Assembly: GCA_037176885.1 (NCBI GenBank) | Contig: JAWWNJ010000011.1 | Span: 310,001-374,000 of the forward strand | Reading direction: 5' to 3' | Source of the DNA: Favolaschia claudopus | Lineage: Eukaryota > Basidiomycota > Agaricomycetes > Agaricales > Mycenaceae | Length of the DNA: 64,000 nt | Part shown: positions 1-10,317 of the stretch, piece after piece | How positions within the stretch are numbered: position 1 is the first letter of the stretch | Layout of the letters: every line of letters begins with the position of its first letter | The notes under the pieces: generated by a model | The model's input: the letters and a program-made list of their open reading frames with translations, nothing else | What the model was told of the DNA's origin: nothing | The model's database searches: none | Translations under genes and position numbers: made by a program

Positions 1-711
1 ACAAGGATTTAATTCTAGAGACAACAATTGACGAGAGATTATGATATCAACTCACCAACATTCTCATTTCGCAAGGCACTCGTTTCTATCCAAGCAGTCT
101 TGTTCTGCTGGGCGAGAGCTTCCCCTTCCTTGGAGTCCACTTGACGGCTATAGAACGCGAGACAAGTTAATCTACTTCATGTTGCCGTATTGGCTGACCC
201 ACCGCATCGCCATTGCCAAGTCCGCTTTCGTGCCCACAATGATAGCAGGAACTTCACCCACCGGCTGCCCAGAGTAGCTGATGATCTTGTCGTATATGAC
301 TTGCACCATTTCAAAGGATATGCGAGAATCAATGGCATAGACTAGAATGTAGCCATGTACCCCGATCGCATAGTGTTCATTCATCTGGGAAAATTCATCC
401 TGGCAGTGAGTGAGTTTTGTGCCAGTCAGCGGGATAAGAGGCTGGCTTACCTGGCCTTCAGTATCTATAATTTGGCAAGGATAGTCTCTACCGGCAAGCG
501 TGATGGTTTTACTGAATGTCGTCTTCATGCTGGGCTTATATACTTGAGTGAAGGTATTCTCTACGAATTGATTCACGAGAGAGGATTTGCCTGGCAGCCG
601 TGCGCATAAGTCTACACCAAAATCTTACACCGACTATGGGAACGACACCCCACCAACTCGTGGCGAGCCTAGGACAACGATTTTCCTCGAGTCGAGGGTG
701 ATTTTGGGCAT
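1..711 (-). CDS. Rheb-like small GTPase (3' end cut by window)
   Basis: Ras-superfamily GTPase of the Rheb type, which in other eukaryotes activates TORC1 on endomembranes. Exons read 711-654, 590-451, 399-203 and 147-56, with introns of 63, 51 and 55 nt and matching phases. The start MPKITLDSRKIVVLG leads straight into the G1 loop GSPRVGKSS, which is completed across the first intron. G2 region residues follow (YKPSMKTTF). The G3 motif is DTEGQDE, across the second intron, and G4 is GTKADL. Exon 4 gives the RRQVDSKEGE and ETSALRNENV (G5) segments. The C-terminus, with the expected CAAX box, lies beyond position 1; a short last exon at 14-1 after a 41-nt intron is possible but uncertain. The upstream ATG is unambiguous because it precedes the G1 motif by 16 residues. 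Confidence 0.88.
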
Positions 712-1218
712 TTTTCGCGGGGCTTCGCTGGCAACGAGGGGGGGTGGAGATGAGAGGAGAATTTGCGGCGAGGCGCGGTCGTGGTGGTGGTCGCAGAAGG
801 AGAGCTGGTAAAGATATTGATCGGGATTGCAGCGTCCGAGTCGATAATATAAGTAGTCGCGTAATGTGATCCATGTCTCCTTCAGCGTCTAGCTTGTGCC
901 GCGGCAAAAACCAAGAGAAACTCGGAGCACAAATAAGTACAGAGACTCGATATATATACCAATCGATGGGTGAAGACAGCGCGGCCGTGTTCCACAATGG
1001 TCCTTCATGGCGGATAAGGCGCCGCCGCGGTCCGAGAGGGAAAAGAAGTTCCGGGGTTGTTAGCGAAAAACTTGAGCTATCGGAGGAAGAAGGTCTCAAA
1101 ACAAATCCGATATCTTGAGCAGACCTGTCAAAAGTTCAAAACGCGCTTGAAAGTTGAGACACGCATGGACATGATGGCTGTAGTATGAATGGAAGACTAC
1201 TACTTTAATCGTTGTAGA
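712..1218. other. intergenic region between Rheb-like and BTB genes
   Basis: About 500 nt. It holds the promoter of the leftward Rheb-like gene and the 3' flank of the leftward BTB gene. Open frames here are not supported by motifs or splice sites, and no TATA box close to the Rheb start is convincing. Confidence 0.5.
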
Positions 1219-2327
1219 TCACCCTGCAGCGGTATCTTTCATAAGCCTAAGCTCATCCCATGGAGGTAGGCCCAGGGTCCCTGGCAGCGCATCCCACACT
1301 TGCTGCATCCGTGTCGTGAGCTGCTCCTCCCGCACTGACTTGCACGCGTTGCACATGGGCGATCCTAGATCCTCCCAGACGCTGGGGACAAAGATGTCCT
1401 TGACGTCAAAGAAATTGAACTCCGTGTCGACATTGCCAACTTGCTCCAGAAGGGCGCTGATGACGGAGAGAATCTCTATGGAGCATGTCTGCGGCGTTTG
1501 GCACGCCTGTGCCTGCGGTACCGTATCCCACTCCGTCCCGACAGCGTGTACGAGCGCCACAATGTGGCGGGTCTGATGCGCGTGCATGGTATGTAATTTT
1601 GTCTTGATGAGGTCGGGGAGCGTGGCCCACGATGGCGCGACAAACAGTTTTTCTGGAAGGCATTTTGCCGCTCGTGCATATGCAGAGGGGAGGAGCCACA
1701 GAGCATTCACTTCGTGGAGAAGACATAAAACTCGTAGATGGAGCTCTGGTGTTGTTTTCAGGCCAGAGAAGCCAGGAGAAAATTTGTTCAAATTATTGAG
1801 AAAGACAGAGAGCTCGATGGAGTAGCTGTTAGAAAGATGATCTAGCGCTCGTCGGAAGAGGTATTGAACGTCATATTTGTTGCTCAGCCGTGCAACAGCA
1901 AGAACATCAGATAGACGAGGGGATGAGGGCGGCGGCATAAAGAAGCTTAGAAGAAGAAAGTGTGTGAATATCTCCGTGACATTTGTCTCTTATTGCGAAG
2001 CTTGACATACCTGGAGTCGAAGATTGCTCGAAGAAACGGCTCTACCTCGACAGCTGAGTCATGGAGTTCCACAATCGGAACACCTTCGAAGCGTTCCACA
2101 TCCGATACACCCAACCCTGGCTGAGGAAATGAGAGCATATCTTCGAAAACGGTAGATCTTGCTGCAAGCACTGCGCCGGAAACGCGAAACATCGAGGTTT
2201 CAGCACGAACAACCAAGCTCCCATCAGAAAACCAGAGATCCTTGACGCGGTTGGATGTGTTGAATTCTGAAGCCATGACTGCACTTTTGAATGCAGGTTG
2301 TGGTGGAAAGGCGAGGTTGCTCGGCAT
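1219..2327 (-). CDS. BTB/POZ-domain protein
   Basis: Nuclear or cytosolic BTB-domain protein of the type that is hugely expanded in Agaricomycetes. Two exons, 2327-2011 and 1945-1219, with a 65-nt intron; 347 aa. The N-terminal core reads RVKDLWFSDGSLVVRAE, then a segment about self-association (AARSTVFEDMLSFPQP), then FLRAIFDS. The intron removes the stop-containing stretch and joins FDS to SFFMPPPSS, restoring the usual family transition into LARLSNKYDVQYL-type helices. An in-frame TTG lies one codon upstream, so the first ATG at 2327 is chosen; a second ATG at 2276 (MASEFN) is possible. The C-terminal half has several Cys residues but no motif I can name. Such proteins are presumed Cullin-3 adaptors, but substrate and partner are unknown. 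Confidence 0.8.
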
Positions 2328-2574
2328 CAATGATGTTGTTGATGGCCTCGCTGATGGCCGTTACTTCGTACAACTCGAAAACCTTGGGATAAATCCCACT
2401 GCGACTGTTGGATGCCGGAGTATACTGAGAATAGTAATCCCGGGCTGTAGATTTATATTTCCCGCGCGGTAGATAAGTAAGCTACGACTCGCCATACATC
2501 TTACAAATTACGTCCATGTACTTGCCTCTTGGCTTGCCTGGTACAGTACTCGAGTTTCAACTGTTAGGAATGTA

Positions 2575-3847
2575 TCACGCCTGCTCGCCCAACAGATCCA
2601 AGGTTTTTGCCTGTACACAATCTGGAGTCACCAGCCGGAATCTCAACGACTTCCTCGAAGTAACGAGTGCCGGAAATTCGATGAAGGAACATTCGCTCGG
2701 AGAGAGCGTGAAGGTATGCAGTGCGGAATGCGCTGACAAGCCAGCGACCGCTGCCTCTGCAGGAAAATATGCGTAGTCGACCATATCGTTCGGCGGCAAT
2801 GCAGCACTATACAATTGCGTATATTTGAGACGAAGGATCTCCAACATTGGAGGGAGGTTGGAGAAAAATGTCGCGGTGTAGACGTGTGCGCCGGCGTCAA
2901 GGACGCGGAGATTTGGAAGGAGGGTGCTGAGACTGTCGAGGAAGGGAGTGGGGTGCGATTCTGGCCAGCGAAGGTAAAGATATTCCAACTGTGGTACTTC
3001 CCGTAGTGCAGCCGCAAGCAGGGTGTACCCCGTTGAACGAGGCCAGTGGGTGAGTTCCACGTCGAGCCAGCGGAGCGACGTGCCGCATGCACGAATCAAA
3101 ACAGACATGTCCTCCACAAAGTCCGGCCCTCGTAAACTCAACCGGGAAAGGTTGCGTTTGAAGGGAAGAATGGAGGAGTGGGTAACAGGTCCGCCAAGGA
3201 ATATCACTCCGAGATGCTCCAAGAACGAACTGGAACAGCATGCCTCGAGAACACCGGGCACGCCTAGAGCCGGACGGCATATTACTAGGCGCCGCAATGT
3301 AGATAGGCTCGACGACGTAAGGAGAAGGTTGGCCAGTTCGAGATGGAGGGCTGCAGTCGGAAACCCATTCAACTGTAGTGAAACGAGGGTGTGCGGAGGC
3401 AGCATGCGCAGCCAAGAGTAGCGCTTTAGCCCGTCCGAATCAACGACGAAAATTGTAACTCTCCGGATATATGACCGCAGGCGCGGGGCATCTATTAGAG
3501 CACAATTCAGGGCATCACCGCGCCGGGGCGGAATACTCGAAGCTATGCCGGAGAAAAGCTCCTTCTGTGCAGGGATCATCCATTGCTGGCATACGCAGCC
3601 TGCACTTGCCAGCGTCGATTCTGAGCAAAGTTCGAAAATGAGACGGAGAGCGTCTTCATTGCAGCGCTGAGCTGCCGATGTGCGTTTGGTCGGCCGAGAT
3701 CTAGCGTGTGCTTGCACGCCTGAAGTCAAAATTCAGGCCGTTTGAGGCGACGAGGAACACACCATACAGTCGGCTCTGGCACCATATCTGGGTCAGGAAT
3801 ACGAATATTCCTGCCAGCAAAAAGGCGAAAAGCACAAGAGCAAGCAT
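2575..3847 (-). CDS. F-box/LRR-like protein, possibly with an N-terminal membrane segment
   Basis: The main exon (3719-2575) carries an F-box-like start, NEDALRLIFELCSES, followed by CVCQQWM. Leucine-rich strands of LRR type follow (LEHLGVIFL, LRWLDVEL, LEYLYLRWP, LRVLDAG). The role would be substrate binding in an SCF ubiquitin ligase. This exon has no in-frame ATG ahead of the F-box. The best 5' solution is a first exon at 3847-3763 beginning MLALVLFAFLLAGIFVFL, spliced over a 43-nt GTGTGT...TTCAG intron with correct phase, for 409 aa. That would add a hydrophobic N-terminal anchor, which is unusual for an F-box protein. The first exon is inference; the F-box exon is well supported. Confidence 0.7.
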
Positions 3848-4927
3848 GGAGAGAGAATCAAAGCAGCACGACAGAGCGGATGGGCAGACACCGATAGTAG
3901 CATGCTGTAAACACGTTGCCGGCTTCGGTGGCGGGGATTTGAGTCGTTTAAAAAATCCTACTCCATTTCGAGTGACGTGGGCACACTTCTGTTTTCATTT
4001 TCCTGCAACTCATCGAAACCCATGTGCGCCACTCCCTCTGTCGTAGATCGCGCCCGTCCGTCCTCAAGCAGACGTAGTATATTCCTCGGGGGTGGTCCTC
4101 GTCGAAGACCAGGGCACGCTATAGCACTCACAACACATTATTCCGCGTTAAAGAAAGAAAAGCCGTGCGAGAATTCCTTCCCGCGAAGGATGGCTGAGTT
4201 TCACGCGCCGAGGAAGCTGCCCATATCAAAATGAAATTGGGCACTGCTGACAGGTTATGCCGGGCTGCATCCGAATGAATGGATGAATCGAAGGAAGAGA
4301 TGACAGATAAAAGGCTGAACGGAAAAAAAAACAAGTAAAGAGACATACCATTCATATCGAGGAAGTGTGAAGCTGGCTTTGAATGTGGGGACATTTGGGG
4401 GCGGGATCGAGGGTGTTTACGAATTGTTGACGCCCACAGTTTTAATGATTGGAGTCGAGAGTGGTCTATGGGCTGATGCCAACATCAAGAGAAGTGCCCT
4501 AAAGGAAGTCGTGGCCATACGGTGAAGCGTCAAGCAAATATAGCATTAGGTGACCATCGCCCGGCAGCTGTAGCTTGTTGCGGTAACTCAGAGCCAGGTC
4601 CCCCATCCACCAAACGTTGCATTGAAAAAAACTTGCAGTAAGTACTTGCTGTGGACCCACTGGATTCCAGTGAACCGAACCGTTCGAAGCATTGATAGCG
4701 GCAGGACTTTTCCGCAGCGCTGTTCGGAGCATCGGCGCAAAAGTTAGGTGTAGGTAGAATTTGAAGTAATGCAGCCGCCGGACGTTGAAAAACAGAAAGA
4801 AGAGCCAGCGATGAGCGCTGAGAGGCGCTGAGCGAGGATTTGGCGGAGCGGAGTTTGAAACTAGGCGCGGCTAACTTTGACGCGATCAAATGTCAAACTT
4901 GAACTCGAACCTCCATGTCACCCACCG
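3848..4927. other. intergenic, no supported gene
   Basis: About 1.1 kb between two divergently transcribed genes. It contains a 77-codon ATG-initiated frame on the minus strand (4732-4499) without motif, signal peptide or splice partner. I see no other structure. It probably holds both promoters. Confidence 0.4.
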
Positions 4928-6564
4928 ATGGATAGCATGCCAATGGATTATCGTGAAGATGTAGTGTTCTCTTCGATTACTCTACCTTGCGGACGCGTTC
5001 TGCCTAATCGCCTTACCAAAGTAGTGACCTTTTCATCCATTCTTATAATACTTTTTTACGAGTCAAGCAATTCTAGGTTGCACTCTACGAACATTTGGCA
5101 GGCCTCCTAGTCTTTGGCGGCCTTCCCAACAAATACCACCTACAACTTTACTCAAAATGGTCCATGCATGACTGGGGAATGATCATAACTGGCAACGTCC
5201 AAGTTTCGCCTCAACACCTCTGTCTTGCTCGAGACGTCGTCGTTCCGCGCCACTTGGAATCCGAATTCACCCTTCAACCTTTCGAAAAATGGGCTGACGC
5301 TATCCATGGTGACACTCGGCGACAGAACAAACCATTGGCGATAATGCAGTTGAGCCACGCTGGCCGACAGTCTCCCAACGTTGTAGGCGGAAGATTTCCT
5401 TTTGTCCCACCGCTAGGACCAAGCAGACTTCGCCTCGGTTCCTCTGCCAAAGATGGCGGCTTCTGGTCTACTCTACTGCACCGCCTCATGTTCCAAGTTC
5501 CTCGCCCAATGTCCCTCGCTGACATCGACGAGGTTGTCCAAGCCTTTGTACGCGGGGCCAACTTAGCCGTTCAGACAGGTTTCGACGGCATTCAGCTTCA
5601 CGGAGCGCATGGATGTAAGATTCTCCCTCCACTGTTTCGATCTCCTTGACAACTTTCTTCAGATCTATTGGCCCAGTTCATGTCTGCAAAGGTAATCAGA
5701 TATCGCAATCTTGCTCACATTCAAATGACTGTATACAGTCTAATCAACGATCAGACAGCTATGGAGAGGATCCTCTTCGACTTCTGCACCGCATCGTAGT
5801 GGACACGCGCGCTGCAGTGCCAGACGATTTCGTGCTCGGTTTGAAAATCAATTCAGCTGATTACGAAGGGGAATCCCGCGCGCTCGAGAACATTCGTATC
5901 ATAGCAGAATGGGGGCTAGTGGACTTTATCGAGATCAGCGGAGGAGACTACGAAAAACCGGGTTGGTTGATAATTTATTCCGTACAGGAACACTGAACAC
6001 TGTATACGTCTAGACTTCCTTGCCAGTCCTTCCACACGGCAGACTATTTTCGCCGCCTTTGCATCCCAAGCCCTCAAGACAGTTTCCACCTCACCCCACC
6101 CGCCACTCGTCCTCCTCACAGGTGGACTCACCACACCCGCGCAGCTACAGACTGCACTCTCTTCTCAACACGCCGACCTCGTAGGTATCGGACGCGCGGC
6201 GGTTTTGCGTCCTGATCTCCCCAGTCTTCTTCTCAAACGAAACTGTTCTGTCGAAACAGCATTCGCCTCACCACCCGACCTCCGCCTTCCAAGCATCTTC
6301 AGCCGCATTCCCCGCATACCCCTCCTCGGCGCGGGGACCGTGATGGCGTGGTATGTCGTTGCGCTGCGACGTCTGGCTTCAACGGAGTTTTCCGTCCCGG
6401 ATTATAACATCGGAGCGCTGGGAGGCATCTGGTGGATGTGGGCTTGGTTGGGACCAGAGATGTCTGAACCGGGAGTACTCGTGGGTGCGGGGCTGATTGT
6501 GGTCGCTGTTTTGGTCTTTGCAGCTGCTGCCGGGATCGATTTTCTTTCAAAAACGTTTCTTTGA
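4928..6564 (+). CDS. NADH:flavin oxidoreductase / Old Yellow Enzyme with C-terminal membrane segments
   Basis: FMN-dependent ene-reductase family protein. Exons are 4928-5020, 5077-5614, 5663-5691, 5739-5961 and 6014-6564 (477 aa); all introns are 47-56 nt and in phase. Family landmarks in order: LPCGRVLPNRLTKVALYEHL, GGLPNKYH, a GMIITGNVQV strand, MQLSHAGRQSPN, FDGIQLHGAHGYLLAQFMS, then NQRSDSYG (equivalent to NxRxDxYGG, with GED instead of GGS), and a late VGIGRAA phosphate-binding segment. After the barrel comes an added tail with two or more hydrophobic stretches (WWMWAWLG and VLVGAGLIVVAVLVFAAAA), suggesting anchorage to a membrane. The start ATG at 4928 is the first in frame. The donor of intron 4 (GTTGGT) is weak. 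Substrate is unknown. Confidence 0.88.
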
Positions 6565-8229
6565 GAAATCTCAGATTCTTGGGATAGGAAGTAGTTTGCG
6601 AGCCTTTTCTTCACTTTGAATTCAGTCACCGGTGTAGCTCACTTCTGAGTTATTTTTTCCATAGATCGAACGACAATGGGCGAGAATTGAACTTAGACTT
6701 GACTGTTTCATTTGGCATGTTAGTTCAATGTTGACGAGCTGCGATTGAACATTATCGTCCTACCGTATTGCCGGAATCTCCCCTATCCGTGTGTGGGTTC
6801 GGGGGAAAAAATATACCTGGTTCACCATGTTCGCACTGCCCAGTCTTACAACCATGTCGTAGGTCGTCAGGAGTCGCCAGGGAATCACTGCAGGCCTCCT
6901 ATCCCGTATCAAATCACTCTGATCTTCGGTTCGGAAATCCCTGAAAATCCGTGTCATTGCTCGTTGGCTTGGAGACCGCGAGCGGAACCGATAACCTTTT
7001 CAAGTCCTGTCAAAGCGGGAAGCCGCCCCCATCCCGGTTCGTTTGATTCAACTCGGCAGTGTGTCTACCACAGGACACTCACTGTCTGGGGGAATAACCG
7101 CATTCAGTCTAGCCAGGTGAGGGTTCAACGGTTGAATTGTCCTGTCAACAATTCCCGCACTTTTACAGGAGGTCCCCGTAATTTCTCGTGCACAACTTGT
7201 TCACAACAAACGTTTCTCGACCTCGAGAGATGCAGCAAAGCGCATCCGAAAAGATGGTCAGGAACTTCACACATATTTCGTGGCCGAATTGTATTATTTT
7301 TTTTGAGTTCAGTCGGCACAACGTGGCTGGGAGCGTGATGATTTTCATACTCGATCACGATTCCTGATTTGATCATAAAACTCTGATGGCATATACGGCA
7401 ACATTCATCTCTTCCAAGAACGTCCAAGGCCCCTAGTCTAGTTTTTGTTGACATGTGTTAGCCGTAGGTCAGGCTTCACTTGTGCGCCCCATTCTATACT
7501 GTAAACAAGAAATATCTTTCCAAATTGTATCAAATCTGGCTAAGCAGTCTCTAAACTGCAACTTTGCCTGTTCAAATTATTTTTCTCTTGACGCAGTTCA
7601 ACGGAGGAGATAAATTCAGAGGTCGACCGTTTCGGTCAAAGGACACAGCCACACAATGAGCAAGGCTTGTATTAGCGAATTGCACTCCCCGGAGCAGTTT
7701 TATTGAGGCCAGAATACTTTGGAATCCTTCTCCCATAGGCCGTGCGGTGTGTCTGGTCAGATACATGCTCAGAGTGTGGCGGGGACTCAAATGTGCCACT
7801 TCCGTTTTGGGCGTTTCCTAATCCGGAACGTCGACCTACGGCTAACAGTTGTCACGTAAAATCAGACCATATATCAGGCTATTTTCTTCCCGTCCAAATT
7901 TCTCAAGAAAATAGCCTCGGGATCTATGGTCTGACTAGGGAGACTACAAGGCCCCTCCAAGTTGCTCGATTTTTGGTGTTCGATACATGGCGCGTTTCTT
8001 TCTATGAACTCTACTTCGGTCATAGGTCTCTAATTTCCTCAAAAGACACTGGCTCGGATCGGAACGCGCTCATACTTAGATGGGTGCGTCATTGAAATAA
8101 ATTTACACGATCGACAAGTTGATGTGCCTGGCTCTATCAGAAAAGGATGAAACGCGTCTCGATGGGTCAAGTCGTGAACCAACGGAGTTCCCTAACTGGT
8201 TCTAGTCCGGCCGTATATCGAATTTTCGT
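6565..8229. other. intergenic, one strong hairpin, no supported gene
   Basis: About 1.7 kb downstream of the OYE gene. Open frames (for example 6745-7338) show no motif and lack plausible splice partners. The only clear structure is a 73-nt inverted repeat at 7862-7934, listed separately. Confidence 0.4.
7862..7934. repeat. 73-nt near-perfect hairpin
   Basis: The arm TCAGACCATA pairs with TATGGTCTGA, and CAGGCTATTTTCTT pairs with AAGAAAATAGCCT. The arms are separated by a short loop around CCGTCCAAATTTCTC and have a small internal mismatch. It could be a folded RNA, a milRNA-like precursor, or a remnant of a palindromic element. No flanking duplication was found. Confidence 0.65.
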
Positions 8230-8238
8230 TATATAAAA
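8230..8238 (+). promoter_or_regulatory. TATA box of the first DUF3455 gene
   Basis: TATATAAAA-like stretch about 100 nt before the start codon, with a pyrimidine-rich region between, as expected for a highly expressed fungal secreted-protein gene. Confidence 0.55.
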
Positions 8239-8334
8239 ACAGTCTACTGGGCTTGACCAAGTCTCTATAGTGTTTCTTTCCCTCCTTCACATTCCTTGCA
8301 GTCCTCCTTCATCACATTCATTCACTCTTCCGCC

Positions 8335-9238
8335 ATGTTCTCCGCAATGAAATTGCTCTCTGTGCTTTCTTCTGCTGCCCTGCTCGTCTCTGCGGCCCCC
8401 GCCGCCCCTAAAGTGTGCGACGCCTCCGCCGCGACTATGAACCTCCCAGCTGGCCAATCTCTCATCGTTGCGCCTACCACGGGACCCAAATTCGTTGCTC
8501 TCGGTGTCGGTGTACAGGTCAGTAAGCTTGCTACATTCCACCATCATGAAGCTGAGGCGTCACTAGAACTACACTTGCGACGCAGCAACTTCAAAATACA
8601 CGTGCGTATTCCATTGTACTGGCTGCAGATGTTATATGATTCTTAATCTTATGAATTTGCCTCTAGTTCTGTCGGCGCTGTCGCCTCCTTGTTCGATATC
8701 TCTTGCCTAGTCAAGACCCCGGCCTTCGCCAACATCCAGACTGTCGCCCAAATGGCGTGGTCCGTTCTCCCCCCCAAGGTCTCTGCGACCACGATCGGCG
8801 AGAAGCTCGGTGCACCCGCGTTGCTCGGTGTACGTTTCTTGCCCCTTGTCTCATTTTCTCGGCTCACACACGACATCAGTTCCACTACTTCATCCCTAAC
8901 CCTATCACTGGAACTGGCCTCTCGCCCAAGTGGGATTTCACTTCCACCGGCAAATTCAAGGGAGACGCGAGTGCCTTCATCGTCGCCGCGAAGGCCGCCA
9001 ACATTGCTGCCCCTCAAGACTCTGCCAAGAACGTTGACTGGTTGATGTTAAACAACGTCCAGGGATCGCTTGCTACCCAAGTGTTCCGTGTTGACACCGT
9101 CAACGGGCAGCCTCCCACCTCCGTACGTTACATCCTTTCTAGCTTGTGACTATTGTTGAGCTTGGAATGTTTTCACAGTGCACCCCTGGCTCCGCCAACA
9201 TCAGCGTCAAGTACACCTCCAAGTACTTCCTGTACTAA
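8335..9238 (+). CDS. secreted DUF3455-family protein (copy 1)
   Basis: Extracellular protein of the DUF3455 family (often mislabelled malate dehydrogenase in fungal genomes); biochemical role unknown. Exons are 8335-8517, 8567-8601, 8667-8829, 8880-9122 and 9179-9238, encoding 227 aa. A signal peptide covers about residues 1-20 (MFSAMKLLSVLSSAALLVSA). Family landmarks are LPAGQSLIVAP, FVALGVGVQNYTC (spliced across intron 1), VGAVASLFDISCL, HYFIPNP, SPKWDF and VDWLMLNNVQG. It ends near SVKYTSKYFLY. Four Cys remain in the mature protein. Intron positions are shared with the neighbouring paralogue 1 kb downstream, so the pair arose by tandem duplication. Confidence 0.88.
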
Positions 9239-10260
9239 GTGGTCCCTTGTCGATGGATGGATGAACTGTTGTTGACCGGTTTTCGGTTCTTTCCTTCTTT
9301 GCTGAATTCTTTCTTGGGGAAATTGAGCTGGACGCTGGACTCTACCGGCTCTTCTCCAGCGGCGCTCTGCTCTATCGTACGGAATATAGCTTGAATCGGG
9401 TGCTACTTGTAATCAGGAATAATCATATATATTTTTTAAAATTTTCCTCATCTCATACCGTACTCACGGCATGTGTTCGTCGGAACCGAGAGATTTCGGC
9501 ATTCATTGATCGGTATCTCAGTTCTGTTCACACGATGTCAGTAACAGCCTCAAACACAGGCTTTCGTTGGCCAATCAACTTGCGACTTGACCACACCTTC
9601 AACCTTTTCAAAGTGGTAGCACGCAGGTACCTACATCCAGATTCAGTCCCAAGGGGGACCCTACTCACTACTAGAGCGGCCAACAAAAATGCCTGTCGCA
9701 GGCCTCGAGCTCAAGACAGAAAAATCTCAGGCGAACCTTGGGCGAACCTTTGAGTGGCATTCAATCTCTTATATGTTCTTGATCGACGGATACGACGGGC
9801 GCATCTCTGCGCATCTCCAACTCAAAATAGTACGAAAAAGATCTTGATGATGATGTGCACAAACGTTTTGGTCTGTCATTGGTTGACTATTCCTGGTCAG
9901 TTTCGTCGTTCTTCAAGTTCATTGGTCTAGTATTGGTCTATGATATGCAAGGTCTTCCGGTATCAAGAAGTCAAGGACACTTGGCACTCACTCCTCCATC
10001 TTCTCCTCTCCGCTTCTGTGATTTTCAACTCCTACATAGTACACGTATAGCCATGGCTTCATCCTTGAACCTCTTCTTCAATCTCATCTATCATTGTTCA
10101 TCGCTCAACAGCCACAAGATGACGCGAATACGTATGAACCCTAGCTCAGTCCGTCCGCCATTTGTCGCTCAGCTTTCAGCGGCTGTCCTATCTGCCCAAG
10201 AACAAGCTTCGAAGATTTCGTATTTGATGGGGGCCGACGTTTCGTCGTACTCCACGCCGA
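9239..10260. other. intergenic region between the DUF3455 paralogues
   Basis: About 1 kb. It contains frames of 120-136 codons (9391-9753, 9855-10265) without motifs. The second runs into the promoter of the next gene and is rejected. A TATAAAG box is at its end. Confidence 0.4.
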
Positions 10261-10267
10261 TATAAAG
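10261..10267 (+). promoter_or_regulatory. TATA box of the second DUF3455 gene
   Basis: TATAAAG about 57 nt ahead of the ATG at 10318, followed by a C/T-rich leader. Confidence 0.55.
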
Positions 10268-10317
10268 CCTCGTCAGCTCGATCCCATTTCCCTCATCCCC
10301 TTCTTCCGTCTCGAAAA

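Noticed and set aside
4499..4732. 77-codon minus-strand frame
   Set aside because: It has a start and a stop but no signal, motif, splice partner or neighbour that supports it.
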